Assembly: GCA_019115845.1 (NCBI GenBank)
Contig: DXCU01000025.1
Location: 1-49,994, forward strand
Source of the DNA: Candidatus Rubneribacter avistercoris
GTDB taxonomy: Bacteria; Actinomycetota; Coriobacteriia; Coriobacteriales; Eggerthellaceae
Reading direction: 5' to 3'
Length of the DNA stretch: 49,994 nt
A model generated the notes under the pieces. It saw only the letters and a program-made list of their open reading frames with translations. It made no database searches and was not told the DNA's origin. Shown here one piece after another: positions 41,703-49,994 of the stretch. The position numbers were made by a program, and so were the translations under genes. Position 1 is the first letter of the stretch; each line of letters starts with the position of its first letter.

Positions 41703-41866
41703 AGGCCAACCCTGGGCGCACGGCGGGCACCCCTAGCGTCGCCGAAGCGGAGACGGCAGCGGCCGACGCCGGACACATGGCGGGAACCCTCCCTCAGCGC
41801 CGCCGAAGCGGCTGCAGCCGACCCCGGGCGCACGGCGGACACCCCAGCGCCGCCGAAGCGGCTGCG
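41703..41866 (+). repeat. GC-rich minisatellite, about three units of 50-61 bp
   Basis: GCCGAAGCGG recurs at 41741, 41802 and 41852, within longer degenerate units that also share GGGCGCACGGCGGRCACCCC-type sequence. It lies in the spacer between metF and the TspO-like gene (41610-41903), which holds no gene. Confidence 0.7.
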
Positions 41867-41903
41867 GCCCGGACCGGCGCATCGGCCCGGGCCGGCCGCC
41901 GCC

Positions 41904-42740
41904 CTAGCCGCGCAACGCCCCGCGCAAGCGGGCGAGGGGAACGAACGTCGCCACCGCGCCGATCGCGCACAACAGGTAGACCACCGCCGCGGTCAGCCAC
42001 GAAACCTGCGCCACGTGCGCCCCCACGCCCACAAGCGCCCACAGAAACACAAGCGGAAACGCAACGTCGCCGAAACGCTCCTTCATCAGGTAGCCCAGCA
42101 CCAGCACGCCGGCCGTCAAAGCGATGGCCGACAGGTCGTTGAGAACGGGGATGCCGCCGTCCAGGGCGCGCGTGATCAGGATGGCCAGGTTCGCCAGCGT
42201 CGCAACCGTCACCCAGGCGGTGTAGATGGAGATGGGCGCCCACCCCCACACGCTGCCCGCCGACTTGCGCACGCGCAGGTACAGCGCAACAAGCACGCAC
42301 CACTCCGCCACAATGACGACGAAAGACGCCGCCACCATCTGGAAGTGCCACAAAGCAAGCCACAGCACGTTGAAGACGCTGCTGGCCGCGAACAGAACGG
42401 CCGTGGGCCCCAAGCGTCCCGAGCGGGTCGGGGCGTCTCGCGTGTAGGCGACCAGCCACACCGCCAGGGCAACGTAGATGAGCGTCCAAATGGAGAACAC
42501 GTAGCCCGCCGGCGTGAACCAGGTGAACACGCCGTAGGCGACGGTCGCCGACGTGACGCCGCCGACCTGCCCCGCCTCTATGACGGCGTTGCCCACGATG
42601 GTGAAGACGTACGCCGCCCACATGACGACGATCTCGGGCGTCAGATACCCGCCGCGCGCGAGCTTGCGGCCCGCGCGGGTGCTGCGGACGCGCTTCGCAA
42701 CGCCGGAGGCGACGGAGGCTTGGTGAGGGGAATGCGACAT
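41904..42740 (-). CDS. TspO/MBR-related polytopic membrane protein
   Basis: A 278-residue integral membrane protein with about eight to nine predicted helices. The segment TWFTPAGYVFSIWTLIYVAL then AVWLVAY resembles the W-x-P-x-x-x-F-x-x-x-W-x-x-I/L-Y pattern of TspO/MBR proteins, as does FNVLWLALWHFQM. It is longer than classic five-helix TspO (about 160 residues), as in the extended bacterial branch. GAGGTG precedes the ATG at 42740. Ligand (porphyrin or other) unknown. Confidence 0.65.
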   Translation of the reverse strand: MSHSPHQASVASGVAKRVRSTRAGRKLARGGYLTPEIVVMWAAYVFTIVGNAVIEAGQVGGVTSATVAYGVFTWFTPAGYVFSIWTLIYVALAVWLVAYTRDAPTRSGRLGPTAVLFAASSVFNVLWLALWHFQMVAASFVVIVAEWCVLVALYLRVRKSAGSVWGWAPISIYTAWVTVATLANLAILITRALDGGIPVLNDLSAIALTAGVLVLGYLMKERFGDVAFPLVFLWALVGVGAHVAQVSWLTAAVVYLLCAIGAVATFVPLARLRGALRG

Positions 42741-42938
42741 GGCGCACCTCGCTTTCTTGAAACAACCGGCCGAGCGGGCCGGCGACCTGGCACCAGTGTA
42801 GACCCGGTGCCGGAAGAAAGCCGTTACGGGCGCTTGGCAGTACGCCATCGCTTCGGTACGGGAGGGGTGCGCCCTCCCCCGAAACGCGCGCGACCGCATA
42901 GGGCGCGCACGCGCACGGATGCCGATAAGCCCCGCGCG

Positions 42939-44177
42939 TCAGATCGCGCGCACGCGCAGGTAGTCGCCGGGAGCGAGGGGCAGGCTCGGCTCCGCCTCGA
43001 AGGAGTAGCGCTCGGCCGAGCGGTTGGCCACGGGCACGGGCACGGGCGCGCATGCGGGCGTCAACGCGGCGGGCTCGCCCAGCTCGGGCGCGGGCAGCCA
43101 CGCCAGATTGCGCACCCGCACGCGCGCGACGGGACGGCGCGGCGAGAGCACCTCCAGCTCGTCGCCCTCGCGAAAGCGGTTGTGGCAGACGACGACCGCG
43201 CGCGGCCCCGCCTCCTCCACCGTGGCCGCGTGCAAAAACTCCCGCACGTAGCCGTCGCGCTCGGGCGACTGGTCGGCGCGTCCGTAGTAAAACCCCGTGG
43301 AGTACGGCCGATGCGAGACCGCGTCCAACTCCGCAGCCGCCTCGGACGCGCTCGCCCCGTCGAGCACCGAGCGGTAGGCGTGCACCACCGTGGCCACGTA
43401 GAACGCCTTCTTGTTGCGCCCCTCTATCTTGAGCGAGTCCACGCCGGCCGCCGCCAGGTCGTCCAAATGGGCGATCATGTTGAGGTCGCGCGCGTTCATG
43501 ACGTAGGTGCCGCGCGTGTCCTCCTCAACCGGGAAGAATTCCCCGGGCCGCTTCTCCTCCACAAGCGCGTAGCTCCAACGGCACGGCTGGGCGCAGTGCC
43601 CCTTGTTGCCGGAGCGCCCCGTCATGACGGAGCTGATCAGGCACCGGCCCGACACGGCCATGCACATGGCGCCGTGCACGAACGCCTCCAGCTCCAGTTC
43701 GCGCGGCGCGTCGGCGCGCAGGCGGGCGATGTCGTCCACGCTCATCTCGCGGGCGCACACCACGCGGCTCGCCCCCAGCTCGTGCCACATGCGCGCGGCC
43801 TCGGCGTTCATCACGCCCGCCTGCGTGCTCACGTGCAGCTCCACAGAAGGCGCGTGCTTGCGCGCAAGCGAGAACGCGCCGAGGTCGCTCACGATGAGCG
43901 CGTCCACCCCGGCCGCATCGAGCGCCTCCAGGTAGGCGGGAAGCGCCGCCACATCGTCGGCGTCCATGAGCGTGTTGAGCGCCACGTACGCCCGCGCCCC
44001 GGCCGCATGCGCGCACGCCACGGCCGACGGCACCTCGTCAAGCGCGAAGTTCTCTGCACGCTGCCGCAACCCGAAGCGATCGCACGCGAAGTACACCGCG
44101 TCCGCGCCAAACCGCACCGCCGCCTCCAACTGCGCCCGCCCGCCGGCGGGCGCCAAAAGCTCGGGAGCGCGCCCCAC
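42939..44177 (-). CDS. peptidase U32 family protein (RlhA/TrhP-type RNA hydroxylase candidate)
   Basis: A 412-residue member of the U32 family. The barrel start LLAPAGGRAQLEAAVRFGAD then AVYF, the signature ELEAFVHGAMCMAVSGRCLI and the Cys pair in HCAQPCRWSY are family hallmarks; the four Cys could hold an Fe-S cluster. E. coli relatives hydroxylate tRNA or 23S rRNA rather than cut peptides, so RNA modification is the likelier role. GTG 44177 follows the cysS stop by 2 bases, with GAGGG inside the end of cysS, so the two are cotranscribed. Confidence 0.88.
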   Translation of the reverse strand: MGRAPELLAPAGGRAQLEAAVRFGADAVYFACDRFGLRQRAENFALDEVPSAVACAHAAGARAYVALNTLMDADDVAALPAYLEALDAAGVDALIVSDLGAFSLARKHAPSVELHVSTQAGVMNAEAARMWHELGASRVVCAREMSVDDIARLRADAPRELELEAFVHGAMCMAVSGRCLISSVMTGRSGNKGHCAQPCRWSYALVEEKRPGEFFPVEEDTRGTYVMNARDLNMIAHLDDLAAAGVDSLKIEGRNKKAFYVATVVHAYRSVLDGASASEAAAELDAVSHRPYSTGFYYGRADQSPERDGYVREFLHAATVEEAGPRAVVVCHNRFREGDELEVLSPRRPVARVRVRNLAWLPAPELGEPAALTPACAPVPVPVANRSAERYSFEAEPSLPLAPGDYLRVRAI

Positions 44178-44179
44178 GC

Positions 44180-45685
44180 CTATCCCTCGTACGACACGCG
44201 GGCGCCTTGGGGGGTGTCCTCCACGGTGAAGCCCAGGCCCGCCAAGCCGTCGCGCACGGCGTCGGCGCGGGGCCAGTCCTTCGCGGCGCGGGCCTCGGCG
44301 CGGGCCGTCAGCAGCGCGTCCACGGCCTCAGCCGCGTCGGCCCCCTCGTATCCGGCCAGATCGGCGGCCAAGTCCACAACCTCGACAGGGTACGCCTCGC
44401 CGGCATCCCCTTCGCCCGCAGCCGCCACGTCGATGCCGAACACGCCCATGAGCTCGATCACGGTGTCGCGCGCGTCGCGCACGATGGGCACGTCCGACAC
44501 GGACAGCACCTTGCCCGCCGTCTGCGCGTTCACGTCCGCCACCAAATCAAACACCTCGCCAAGCGCCCGGCAGGTGTTGAAGTCGTCGTCCATGGCCAAA
44601 ACGAACGCCACCTTCGCTTCCTTCGCACGCTTCATGAGCGCGCGCGTGTCAAGCGGCGAGGGGGCGTCCTGGGCGTTCTCCAGCTGCCAGCCCAGGTTGC
44701 GCACCGCGTTCTCGATGCGTCCGAGCGCGGCTTCCGCCTCGGCCAGGCGCTCGTCGGAGAAGTCGAGCGGGCTGCGGTAGTGCGTCTGCAGCATGAGGAA
44801 GCGCAGCACCTCGGGACGCACCGCGTCCAGCACGTCGCGCAGCAGCTTGAAGTTGCCCAGCGACTTGCTCATCTTCTCGGCGTTCACCTGCAGCATGCCG
44901 CCGTGCATCCAATAGTTCGCGAACGTGCAGCCGCACGCGGCCTCGCTCTGAGCGCGTTCGTTCTCGTGATGCGGGAACACCAGATCGGCCCCGCCGCCAT
45001 GGATGTCGAACGGCAGGCCCAGGTACTTGCGCGACATGGCCGAGCACTCGATATGCCAGCCGGGGCGGCCCATGCCCCACGGCGACTCCCACGCCGGCTC
45101 ACCGGGTTTGGCCGCCTTCCACAGCGCGAAGTCGAGCGGGTCGCGCTTGCGCTCGCCCACGCCCTGCCCGTCGGCGCGCAGCTCGCGGTGTCCGCTCTCC
45201 ATCTCGTCGACGTCGCGGCCGGACAGCTCACCGTAGGCCGGATACGACCGCACGCTGAAGTACACGTCGCCGTCCGCCTCGTAGGCATGCCCGCCGTCCA
45301 CAAGCTCCTGGACAAGCTCGATCATGGCGGGGATCTCCTCGGTGGCCTTCGGGCGGATGTCCGGGTCCAACACGTTCACGCGGCGCATGTCCTCGATGAA
45401 CGCCTCGGTGTACTCGGCGGCCACCTCGGCGGCGTCGCGGCCCTCCTCGGCCGCGCGCGCGATGATCTTGTCGTCCACGTCGGTGACGTTCTGCACGAAC
45501 GTCACGTCGAAACCGCGCCACATGAAGTAGCGCCGGATGACGTCGAAGCTGATGAACGTGCGCGCGTTGCCGATGTGGATGTAGTTGTACACCGTGGGGC
45601 CGCACACGTACATGCCCACCTTGCCGCGCTCGCGCGCCTCGAAATTCACCTTTTCGCGGGTTTTCGTGTTGTAGAGTCTGATCAT
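44180..45685 (-). CDS. cysS: cysteinyl-tRNA synthetase
   Basis: Charges tRNA-Cys. The 501-residue protein has zinc-binding Cys in [18 protein letters not shown], which also contains the HIGH-type motif, then CSAMS and [10 protein letters not shown] for the remaining zinc ligands, and [10 protein letters not shown] as KMSKS loop. The C-terminal DALR-type helical domain and QGARVSYEG end are normal. ATG 45685. It heads a two-gene unit with the U32 protein; cysE lies next upstream, giving a cysteine-related cluster. Confidence 0.97.
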   Translation of the reverse strand: MIRLYNTKTREKVNFEARERGKVGMYVCGPTVYNYIHIGNARTFISFDVIRRYFMWRGFDVTFVQNVTDVDDKIIARAAEEGRDAAEVAAEYTEAFIEDMRRVNVLDPDIRPKATEEIPAMIELVQELVDGGHAYEADGDVYFSVRSYPAYGELSGRDVDEMESGHRELRADGQGVGERKRDPLDFALWKAAKPGEPAWESPWGMGRPGWHIECSAMSRKYLGLPFDIHGGGADLVFPHHENERAQSEAACGCTFANYWMHGGMLQVNAEKMSKSLGNFKLLRDVLDAVRPEVLRFLMLQTHYRSPLDFSDERLAEAEAALGRIENAVRNLGWQLENAQDAPSPLDTRALMKRAKEAKVAFVLAMDDDFNTCRALGEVFDLVADVNAQTAGKVLSVSDVPIVRDARDTVIELMGVFGIDVAAAGEGDAGEAYPVEVVDLAADLAGYEGADAAEAVDALLTARAEARAAKDWPRADAVRDGLAGLGFTVEDTPQGARVSYEG

Positions 45686-45829
45686 GGGGCCGTTCCTTCG
45701 CCGGTCGGAGACGTGTTCGATGCGATCGTGGGCTATCGTACCACAACGCGCCGCACGGCGCTTCGCCGCGATGCCGCCAAGCAGCTGCGCCGCCCTCTCG
45801 ACAGCCCGACGCGCCCCCGTCCGTCCCGC

Positions 45830-46498
45830 CTAGCGACCCACGCGGGCTTCAAGCTCTTGGATCTTGCGCTCCAGGGCCTCGATGCGCTCGCACTGGTTGG
45901 CGCAGCGCTCGGCGATGGGATCGGGCAAGTTCTCCTTGTGCTGCGCGGCGTCGGCGGCCTCGTTCTTCACGCGCTGGCCGTCGCGCACCACCACGCGACC
46001 TGGAATGCCCACCACCGTGGAGTTGGGCGGCACGTCGCTCACCACCACAGCGCCGCCGCCCACCTTGGAGTTGTCGCCGATGGTGATGTCGCCCAGCACC
46101 GCCGCGCCCACGCCCACCAGCACGTTGTTGCCCAGCGTGGGATGGCGCTTGCCCGTCTCCTTGCCGGTGCCGCCCAGCGTCACGCCTTGGTAGAGCGTGC
46201 AGTCGTCGCCGACGACGGTGGTCTCGCCTATGATGACGCCCATGGCGTGGTCGATGAAGAACCGGCGCCCTATCACCGCCGCCGGATGTATCTCCACACC
46301 GGTCATCCAGCGCGTGAACTGCGACGATATGCGTGCAAGGCTCTTGAGGCCGTGATTCCACAACCAGTGCTCAACCACATGCGACCAGCGCGCGTGCAGC
46401 CCTGGGTACGTCAGCCAGATGACGAACGAGCTTTGCGCGGCCGGGTCGCGCTCCTTGACCGCTTGGATGTCCTCTCGGATGGTTTTGAATATGTTCAT
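45830..46498 (-). CDS. cysE: serine O-acetyltransferase
   Basis: Acetylates serine with acetyl-CoA, the first step of cysteine synthesis. The 222-residue product has the short helical N-terminal part of the Gram-positive type and the left-handed beta-helix: GVEIHPAAVIGRRFFIDHAM, GVIIGETTVVGDD, LYQGVTLGGTGKETGKRHPT, DNSKVGGGAVVVSDVPPNST. A coiled-coil tail (CERIEALERKIQELEARV) is extra. ATG 46498 with a weak AGG upstream. Family call firm, feedback inhibition by cysteine likely but not seen. Confidence 0.94.
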   Translation of the reverse strand: MNIFKTIREDIQAVKERDPAAQSSFVIWLTYPGLHARWSHVVEHWLWNHGLKSLARISSQFTRWMTGVEIHPAAVIGRRFFIDHAMGVIIGETTVVGDDCTLYQGVTLGGTGKETGKRHPTLGNNVLVGVGAAVLGDITIGDNSKVGGGAVVVSDVPPNSTVVGIPGRVVVRDGQRVKNEAADAAQHKENLPDPIAERCANQCERIEALERKIQELEARVGR

Positions 46499-46788
46499 GA
46501 GCGAAAACCTATCTGTCGATGCAGCAATGCTGCGCAGGTTGAAAAAGGTGCACAGGCGCCGCGCAAGCCAGCGAAGGCTCCTGCGGCATCCCAAGTCGCA
46601 GGGCAACGGAGGCGAAGCGCCTTGGCGCACGAGCCTCCCTCGGCGCCGCAAAATCGGGCGCTGCGGGAAGCCGCGCCGTCGGCCCGCTCCGCCATCCGGC
46701 AAAGCGGCGAAGCCCCAAGCCCTCAGCAGCAACGAAGCCCAAGCCCGCAGCGTCGGCCCGTTCTGCCACCTGTCAGGGCGGCGGAACT
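46499..46788. other. gene-free region between cysE and ispF
   Basis: No supported gene or T-box motif. An 18-bp near-repeat beginning GTCGGCCCG (46678-46695 and 46752-46769) is the only pattern noticed. Confidence 0.5.
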
Positions 46789-47304
46789 TCAGCTACATCG
46801 GCAAAGCAAGCACACAGCCGTCGCGGAGATGCCCTCCTCGCGGCCCTCGAACCCCAGGCGTTCGGTGGTGGTGGCCTTCACGCCCACGTTCTCCACGTCG
46901 ATGCCCATCGCATGCGCCAGGTTCCCGCGCATCGCGTCGCGATAGGGCGCGAGCTTCGGCGCCTGCGCGGCCACCACCGAGTCCACGTCGAGGATGAGAA
47001 ACCCCCGCTCGCGCACGAAACCGGCCACGGCGGCCAAAAGCTTGAGCGAATCGGCGTCCTTGTAGGCGGGGTCGGTGTCCGGGAACAGCTTGCCGATGTC
47101 GCCCCCGCGCACGCCGCCGAGCAGCGCGTCCGCCACGGCATGCGCCAGCACGTCGGCATCCGAATGCCCCAGAAGCCCTCGCGTATGAGGGATGTCCACG
47201 CCGCCCAAAACAAGCCGGCGCCCCTCGGCGAACGCGTGCACATCGTAGCCCTGTCCGATGCGCAAAGACGCAGGATCGAAGAACCCCCTTTGGCCCGCCA
47301 TCAT
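46789..47304 (-). CDS. ispF: 2-C-methyl-D-erythritol 2,4-cyclodiphosphate synthase
   Basis: Fifth step of the MEP isoprenoid pathway. The 171-residue product has RIGQGYDVHAFAEGRRLVLG (Asp-x-His zinc ligands), GLLGHSDADVLAHAVADALL, GDIGKLFPDTDPAYKDADS and VGVKATTTERLGFEGREEGI, all conserved. The ATG at 47304 overlaps the ispD stop (ATGA), so they are translationally coupled, a common ispDF arrangement. The N-terminus is about ten residues longer than typical. Confidence 0.96.
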   Translation of the reverse strand: MMAGQRGFFDPASLRIGQGYDVHAFAEGRRLVLGGVDIPHTRGLLGHSDADVLAHAVADALLGGVRGGDIGKLFPDTDPAYKDADSLKLLAAVAGFVRERGFLILDVDSVVAAQAPKLAPYRDAMRGNLAHAMGIDVENVGVKATTTERLGFEGREEGISATAVCLLCRCS

Positions 47305-48140
47305 TCCATACCCTTCATGAACATGGCCCGAACGGCGGCCACCAACATGAGGTAGTCCTCCGGAACCGTCAGCTTGATGTTGTCGCGCTTGCCCTCCACC
47401 ACAAGCACCTTGCCGCCCAGCCGCTCGATGAGCGACGAGTCGTCCGTGCCCACGAAGCCGTCGGAGAGCGCCGAGGCGTGCGCGCGGCGGTAGATGCCGG
47501 CGCGGAACACCTGCGGCGTCTGCGCGTTCCAGAACGCGCGGCGGTCGGGGGTGCCCACGATAACGCCGTTCTCCACCACCTTGAGCGTGTCGACGGCCGG
47601 GTGCCCCACCACGGCGCCGTCGGCATCGATGTTGCCCTTGAGCGTGTTGATGGTGTGCGCGATAAGCTCGGGGGTGACCAGCGGCCGCGCACCGTCGTGC
47701 AAGATGACGTAGCCGTAGTCGTCGGGAACGTACTCCAATCCGGAAAACGCCGACTCCTGGCGCGTGGAGCCCGACGGCGCCACCACCACAGGGGTCACGA
47801 ACGGGAACGGGTCCACGGCGCGCTTGAGGTACTCGTCGCAGCGCTCCTCCGGGCACACGATCACGATGAGGCCGATGTCCCCCACCGCGTCGAACGCCTC
47901 GGCCGACCACGTCAGGACGGGCTTGCCGGCAATCTCCACCAGCTGCTTGCCGCCCTCCTTGCCGAAGCGCTCCCCCGTGCCGCCGGCCAAGATGACGGCA
48001 GCCGTCTGGGGGTGCTTGTCCACCTCGCCCTTGAGGCCGCCCATCGCCTGCGAGATCGCGTCGAAGTCGAAGTGGTCCAAAACAAGCTCGGGCGATCTGA
48101 GCACCTCTGACGAGAACACGGGATCGATGGTCTTGGGCAT
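47301..48140 (-). CDS. ispD: 2-C-methyl-D-erythritol 4-phosphate cytidylyltransferase
   Basis: Third step of the MEP pathway, making CDP-methylerythritol. TAAVILAGGTGERFGKEGGK is the nucleotide-binding start, followed by VILHDGARPLVTPELI, QTPQVFRAGIYRRA and VGTDDSSLIERLG, then DNIKLTVPEDYLM. About 45 residues of unusual N-terminal extension (from PKTIDPVFSSEVL) precede the core. ATG 48140 with GAGGA upstream; TATACT at 48175-48180 on this strand is a candidate -10 box. Confidence 0.95.
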   Translation of the reverse strand: MPKTIDPVFSSEVLRSPELVLDHFDFDAISQAMGGLKGEVDKHPQTAAVILAGGTGERFGKEGGKQLVEIAGKPVLTWSAEAFDAVGDIGLIVIVCPEERCDEYLKRAVDPFPFVTPVVVAPSGSTRQESAFSGLEYVPDDYGYVILHDGARPLVTPELIAHTINTLKGNIDADGAVVGHPAVDTLKVVENGVIVGTPDRRAFWNAQTPQVFRAGIYRRAHASALSDGFVGTDDSSLIERLGGKVLVVEGKRDNIKLTVPEDYLMLVAAVRAMFMKGME

Positions 48141-48185
48141 GGTCGTCCTCACGGTTGGTTTGCAATACGCTCCCAGTATACGACA

Positions 48186-48213
48186 AATCCCGGCGCCGAT
48201 GAGCGCCGGGATT
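48186..48213 (-). terminator. hairpin terminator of clpC
   Basis: Perfect 11-bp stem AATCCCGGCGC/GCGCCGGGATT with a 6-base loop, followed on the minus strand by TTGTCG. It lies 37 bases past the clpC stop. The T-tract is weak. Confidence 0.65.
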
Positions 48214-48249
48214 CGCGCAAAACGCGGTTCGGCCGGGGCGCCGGCCCTC

Positions 48250-49994
48250 CTAGTCCGCCGCGCCGCCGGCGGCCGAGCCGCCACCGCGCACACCGGCGTG
48301 ACCCAGGTCGTAGTTCGTCAGCAGAAGCTCCGCCTCGCGCGCGATGCTGTCGCGTTTGCGCGGCTCGGGGATGGCACCCGACCCCTGCGCGAACACAAGC
48401 TCGCCGTCGGCCGCGTCCACGTCGATGATGGACCCGCTCGTCCACTTGCCCTCGAGGATCTCCTCGGACAGCGGATCCTCCAGCAGGCGCTGGATGGCGC
48501 GGCGCAAAGGACGCGCGCCGTAGGTGGCGTCGGTGCCCTCCTTGGCAATGAGCTTGCACGCCGCATCGCTCAAGTTGATGGACATGTTCTGCGCGATCAA
48601 GCGCTCGCGCAGATCGGCCACCATGAGCTTCACAATTTCGCCGATCTGCTCGGCGGTCAAGCTCTTGAACACGATGATCTCGTCGATGCGGTTCAAGAAC
48701 TCGGGCCTGAAAAGCTTCTTCATCTCGGCCATCACGCGGCTTTTGATCTCCTTGTCGGAAAGCCCCGCACGCTCCTCGGTGGAAAAGCCCAGCGTCGTGG
48801 GTTGGGCGATCTCGCGCGCGCCCACGTTCGACGTCATGATGATGACCGTGTTGCGGAAATCCACCGTGCGGCCCTGCGCGTCGGTTAAGCGCCCCTCCTC
48901 CAGAATCTGGAGCAAGATGTTGAACACGTCGGGGTGCGCCTTCTCTATCTCATCGAACAGCACCACCGAGTAGGGACGCTGGCGCACGGCCTTGGTGAGC
49001 TGGCCGCCCTCGTCAAAGCCCACGTAGCCCGGAGGGCTGCCCACCAAACGCGACACGCTGTGCTTCTCCATGTACTCGGACATATCGAAGGACAAAAGCG
49101 CGTCCTCGGAGTTGAACAGGAACTCCGCGAGCGCCTTCGAAAGTTCGGTTTTGCCCACGCCCGAAGGACCCAGGAAAATGAACGAGCCGGCCGGGCGCTT
49201 GGGGTCTTTAAGGCCCGAACGCGAACGGCGGATGGCCTTCGACAGCGCCGTGACGGCCTCCTCCTGGCCGATGACGCGCTCATGCAGCACGGCCTCCATA
49301 CGCAGAAGCTTCTCCGTCTCGGCCTCGGTGAGGTTGCTCACCGGCACGCCCGTGGTCATGGACACCACGTCGGCTATGTCCTCCACGGTCACCTGGTGGA
49401 CGGACTTCTGCGAGTCCTCCTCCCACTGCTTCTCGGCCTCCTCGCGCTTCTTTTTAAGCTCGGACTCCTGGTCGCGCAGCTGGGCGGCGCGCTCGAAGTC
49501 CTGCGCGGCAATGGCGCTATCCTTCTCGGAGCGGACGCGGCGCAGCTCGTCGTCCAGTTCGCGCAGCTCCTTGGGCAGCGTCATGTTGCGGATGCGCATG
49601 CGCGCGCCCGCCTCGTCCAGCACGTCGATGGCCTTGTCGGGCAGGTAGCGGTCCTGGATGTAGCGGCTTGAAAGCGCCACGGCCGCCTGCAGCGCCTCGT
49701 CGGTGAAGTGCACCTGATGATGCGCCTCGTAACGGTCGCGCAGGCCCTCCATGATGCGCATGGCCTGCTCCTCGTTGGGCTCGCCCACGGTGATGGGCTG
49801 GAAGCGGCGCTCCAGCGCGGAGTCCTTCTCCAGGTGCTTGCGGTACTCGTCGATGGTGGTGGCGCCGATCACCTGTATCTCGCCGCGCGACAGCGGCGGC
49901 TTCAGGATGGCGGCCGCATCGATGGAACCCTCGGCCGAGCCGGCGCCGATGAGCGTGTGCATCTCGTCAATGAACAGAATGACGTCCTTGGCGT
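48250..49994 (-). CDS. clpC: ATP-dependent Clp protease ATP-binding subunit ClpC (5' part outside the window)
   Basis: Unfolds substrates and feeds them to ClpP. The visible 581 residues begin in the first AAA+ domain at [18 protein letters not shown] (Walker B), continue through the UVR-containing middle domain ([22 protein letters not shown]) to the second AAA+ domain ([58 protein letters not shown]) and the sensor 2 end ([20 protein letters not shown]). The UVR motif and lack of a ClpB-type long coiled coil indicate ClpC. The gene runs off the right edge of the window. Confidence 0.96.
   Translation of the reverse strand, partial: AKDVILFIDEMHTLIGAGSAEGSIDAAAILKPPLSRGEIQVIGATTIDEYRKHLEKDSALERRFQPITVGEPNEEQAMRIMEGLRDRYEAHHQVHFTDEALQAAVALSSRYIQDRYLPDKAIDVLDEAGARMRIRNMTLPKELRELDDELRRVRSEKDSAIAAQDFERAAQLRDQESELKKKREEAEKQWEEDSQKSVHQVTVEDIADVVSMTTGVPVSNLTEAETEKLLRMEAVLHERVIGQEEAVTALSKAIRRSRSGLKDPKRPAGSFIFLGPSGVGKTELSKALAEFLFNSEDALLSFDMSEYMEKHSVSRLVGSPPGYVGFDEGGQLTKAVRQRPYSVVLFDEIEKAHPDVFNILLQILEEGRLTDAQGRTVDFRNTVIIMTSNVGAREIAQPTTLGFSTEERAGLSDKEIKSRVMAEMKKLFRPEFLNRIDEIIVFKSLTAEQIGEIVKLMVADLRERLIAQNMSINLSDAACKLIAKEGTDATYGARPLRRAIQRLLEDPLSEEILEGKWTSGSIIDVDAADGELVFAQGSGAIPEPRKRDSIAREAELLLTNYDLGHAGVRGGGSAAGGAAD

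Noticed and set aside
46499..46788. Cys T-box leader before cysE
   Set aside because: No AGGGUGGNACCGCG-like antiterminator sequence on the coding strand.

Overview
The window is GC-rich double-stranded chromosomal DNA, almost fully coding, with short Shine-Dalgarno-led operons, some GTG starts and one probable leaderless gene. This fits a high-GC Gram-positive bacterium. Gene content (EF-G2-like GTPase, LytTR regulators fused to dead ABC domains, YhgE/Pip exporter, a UPF0236/ISLre2 transposase, a wall-anchored prealbumin-type adhesin) makes me think of Coriobacteriia, probably Eggerthellaceae. That placement is inference; no rRNA is present to confirm it.

Layout. 1-3650: NAD(P)HX dehydratase (nnrD), holo-ACP synthase (acpS) and glmS. 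3820-5470: a putative DUF559-like nuclease gene bracketed by inverted repeats. 5607-9730: minus-strand operon of ABC ATPase, YhgE/Pip protein and TetR regulator, with a palindromic operator in front. 10001-12177: a VOC protein, a LytTR regulator with a degenerate ABC domain, and an ABC-2 permease. 12278-14460: a second nuclease-like paralogue surrounded by long palindromic repeats. 14766-16695: a membrane-anchored coiled-coil protein, an ABC ATPase and a second permease, which look like the other half of the LytTR/ABC locus. 17208-20895: a large wall-anchored adhesin, then a HicAB toxin-antitoxin pair. 21161-23233: EF-G2-like GTPase. 23436-24521: a lower-GC two-gene cassette with a PIN-domain protein, lying between two 75-bp direct repeats. 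24608-28232: two small PGPG-type membrane proteins and an ABC exporter. 28324-29933: an intact ISLre2-type IS with 9-bp target duplication, followed by a possible type I toxin micro-ORF.

30393-50000 is mainly housekeeping: a copper-chaperone-like HMA protein, a ModD-like phosphoribosyltransferase, an MtaD-type deaminase, an Mrp Fe-S carrier, tRNA-Ala(GGC), a sodium symporter, 5-formyl-THF cyclo-ligase, a coupled metF / activation-domain / metH operon for methionine and one-carbon metabolism, a TspO-related protein, cysS with a U32 peptidase-type gene, cysE, ispF-ispD, and the 3' part of clpC.

The best candidates for something undescribed are (1) the two loci where a DUF559-like nuclease gene is bracketed by families of long palindromic repeats with a shared terminal motif, reminiscent in layout of REP/RAYT systems but with a different enzyme; (2) the PIN-domain cassette between 75-bp direct repeats; and (3) the micro-ORF with a convergent small RNA next to the IS. 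All functional readings are from sequence inspection only.
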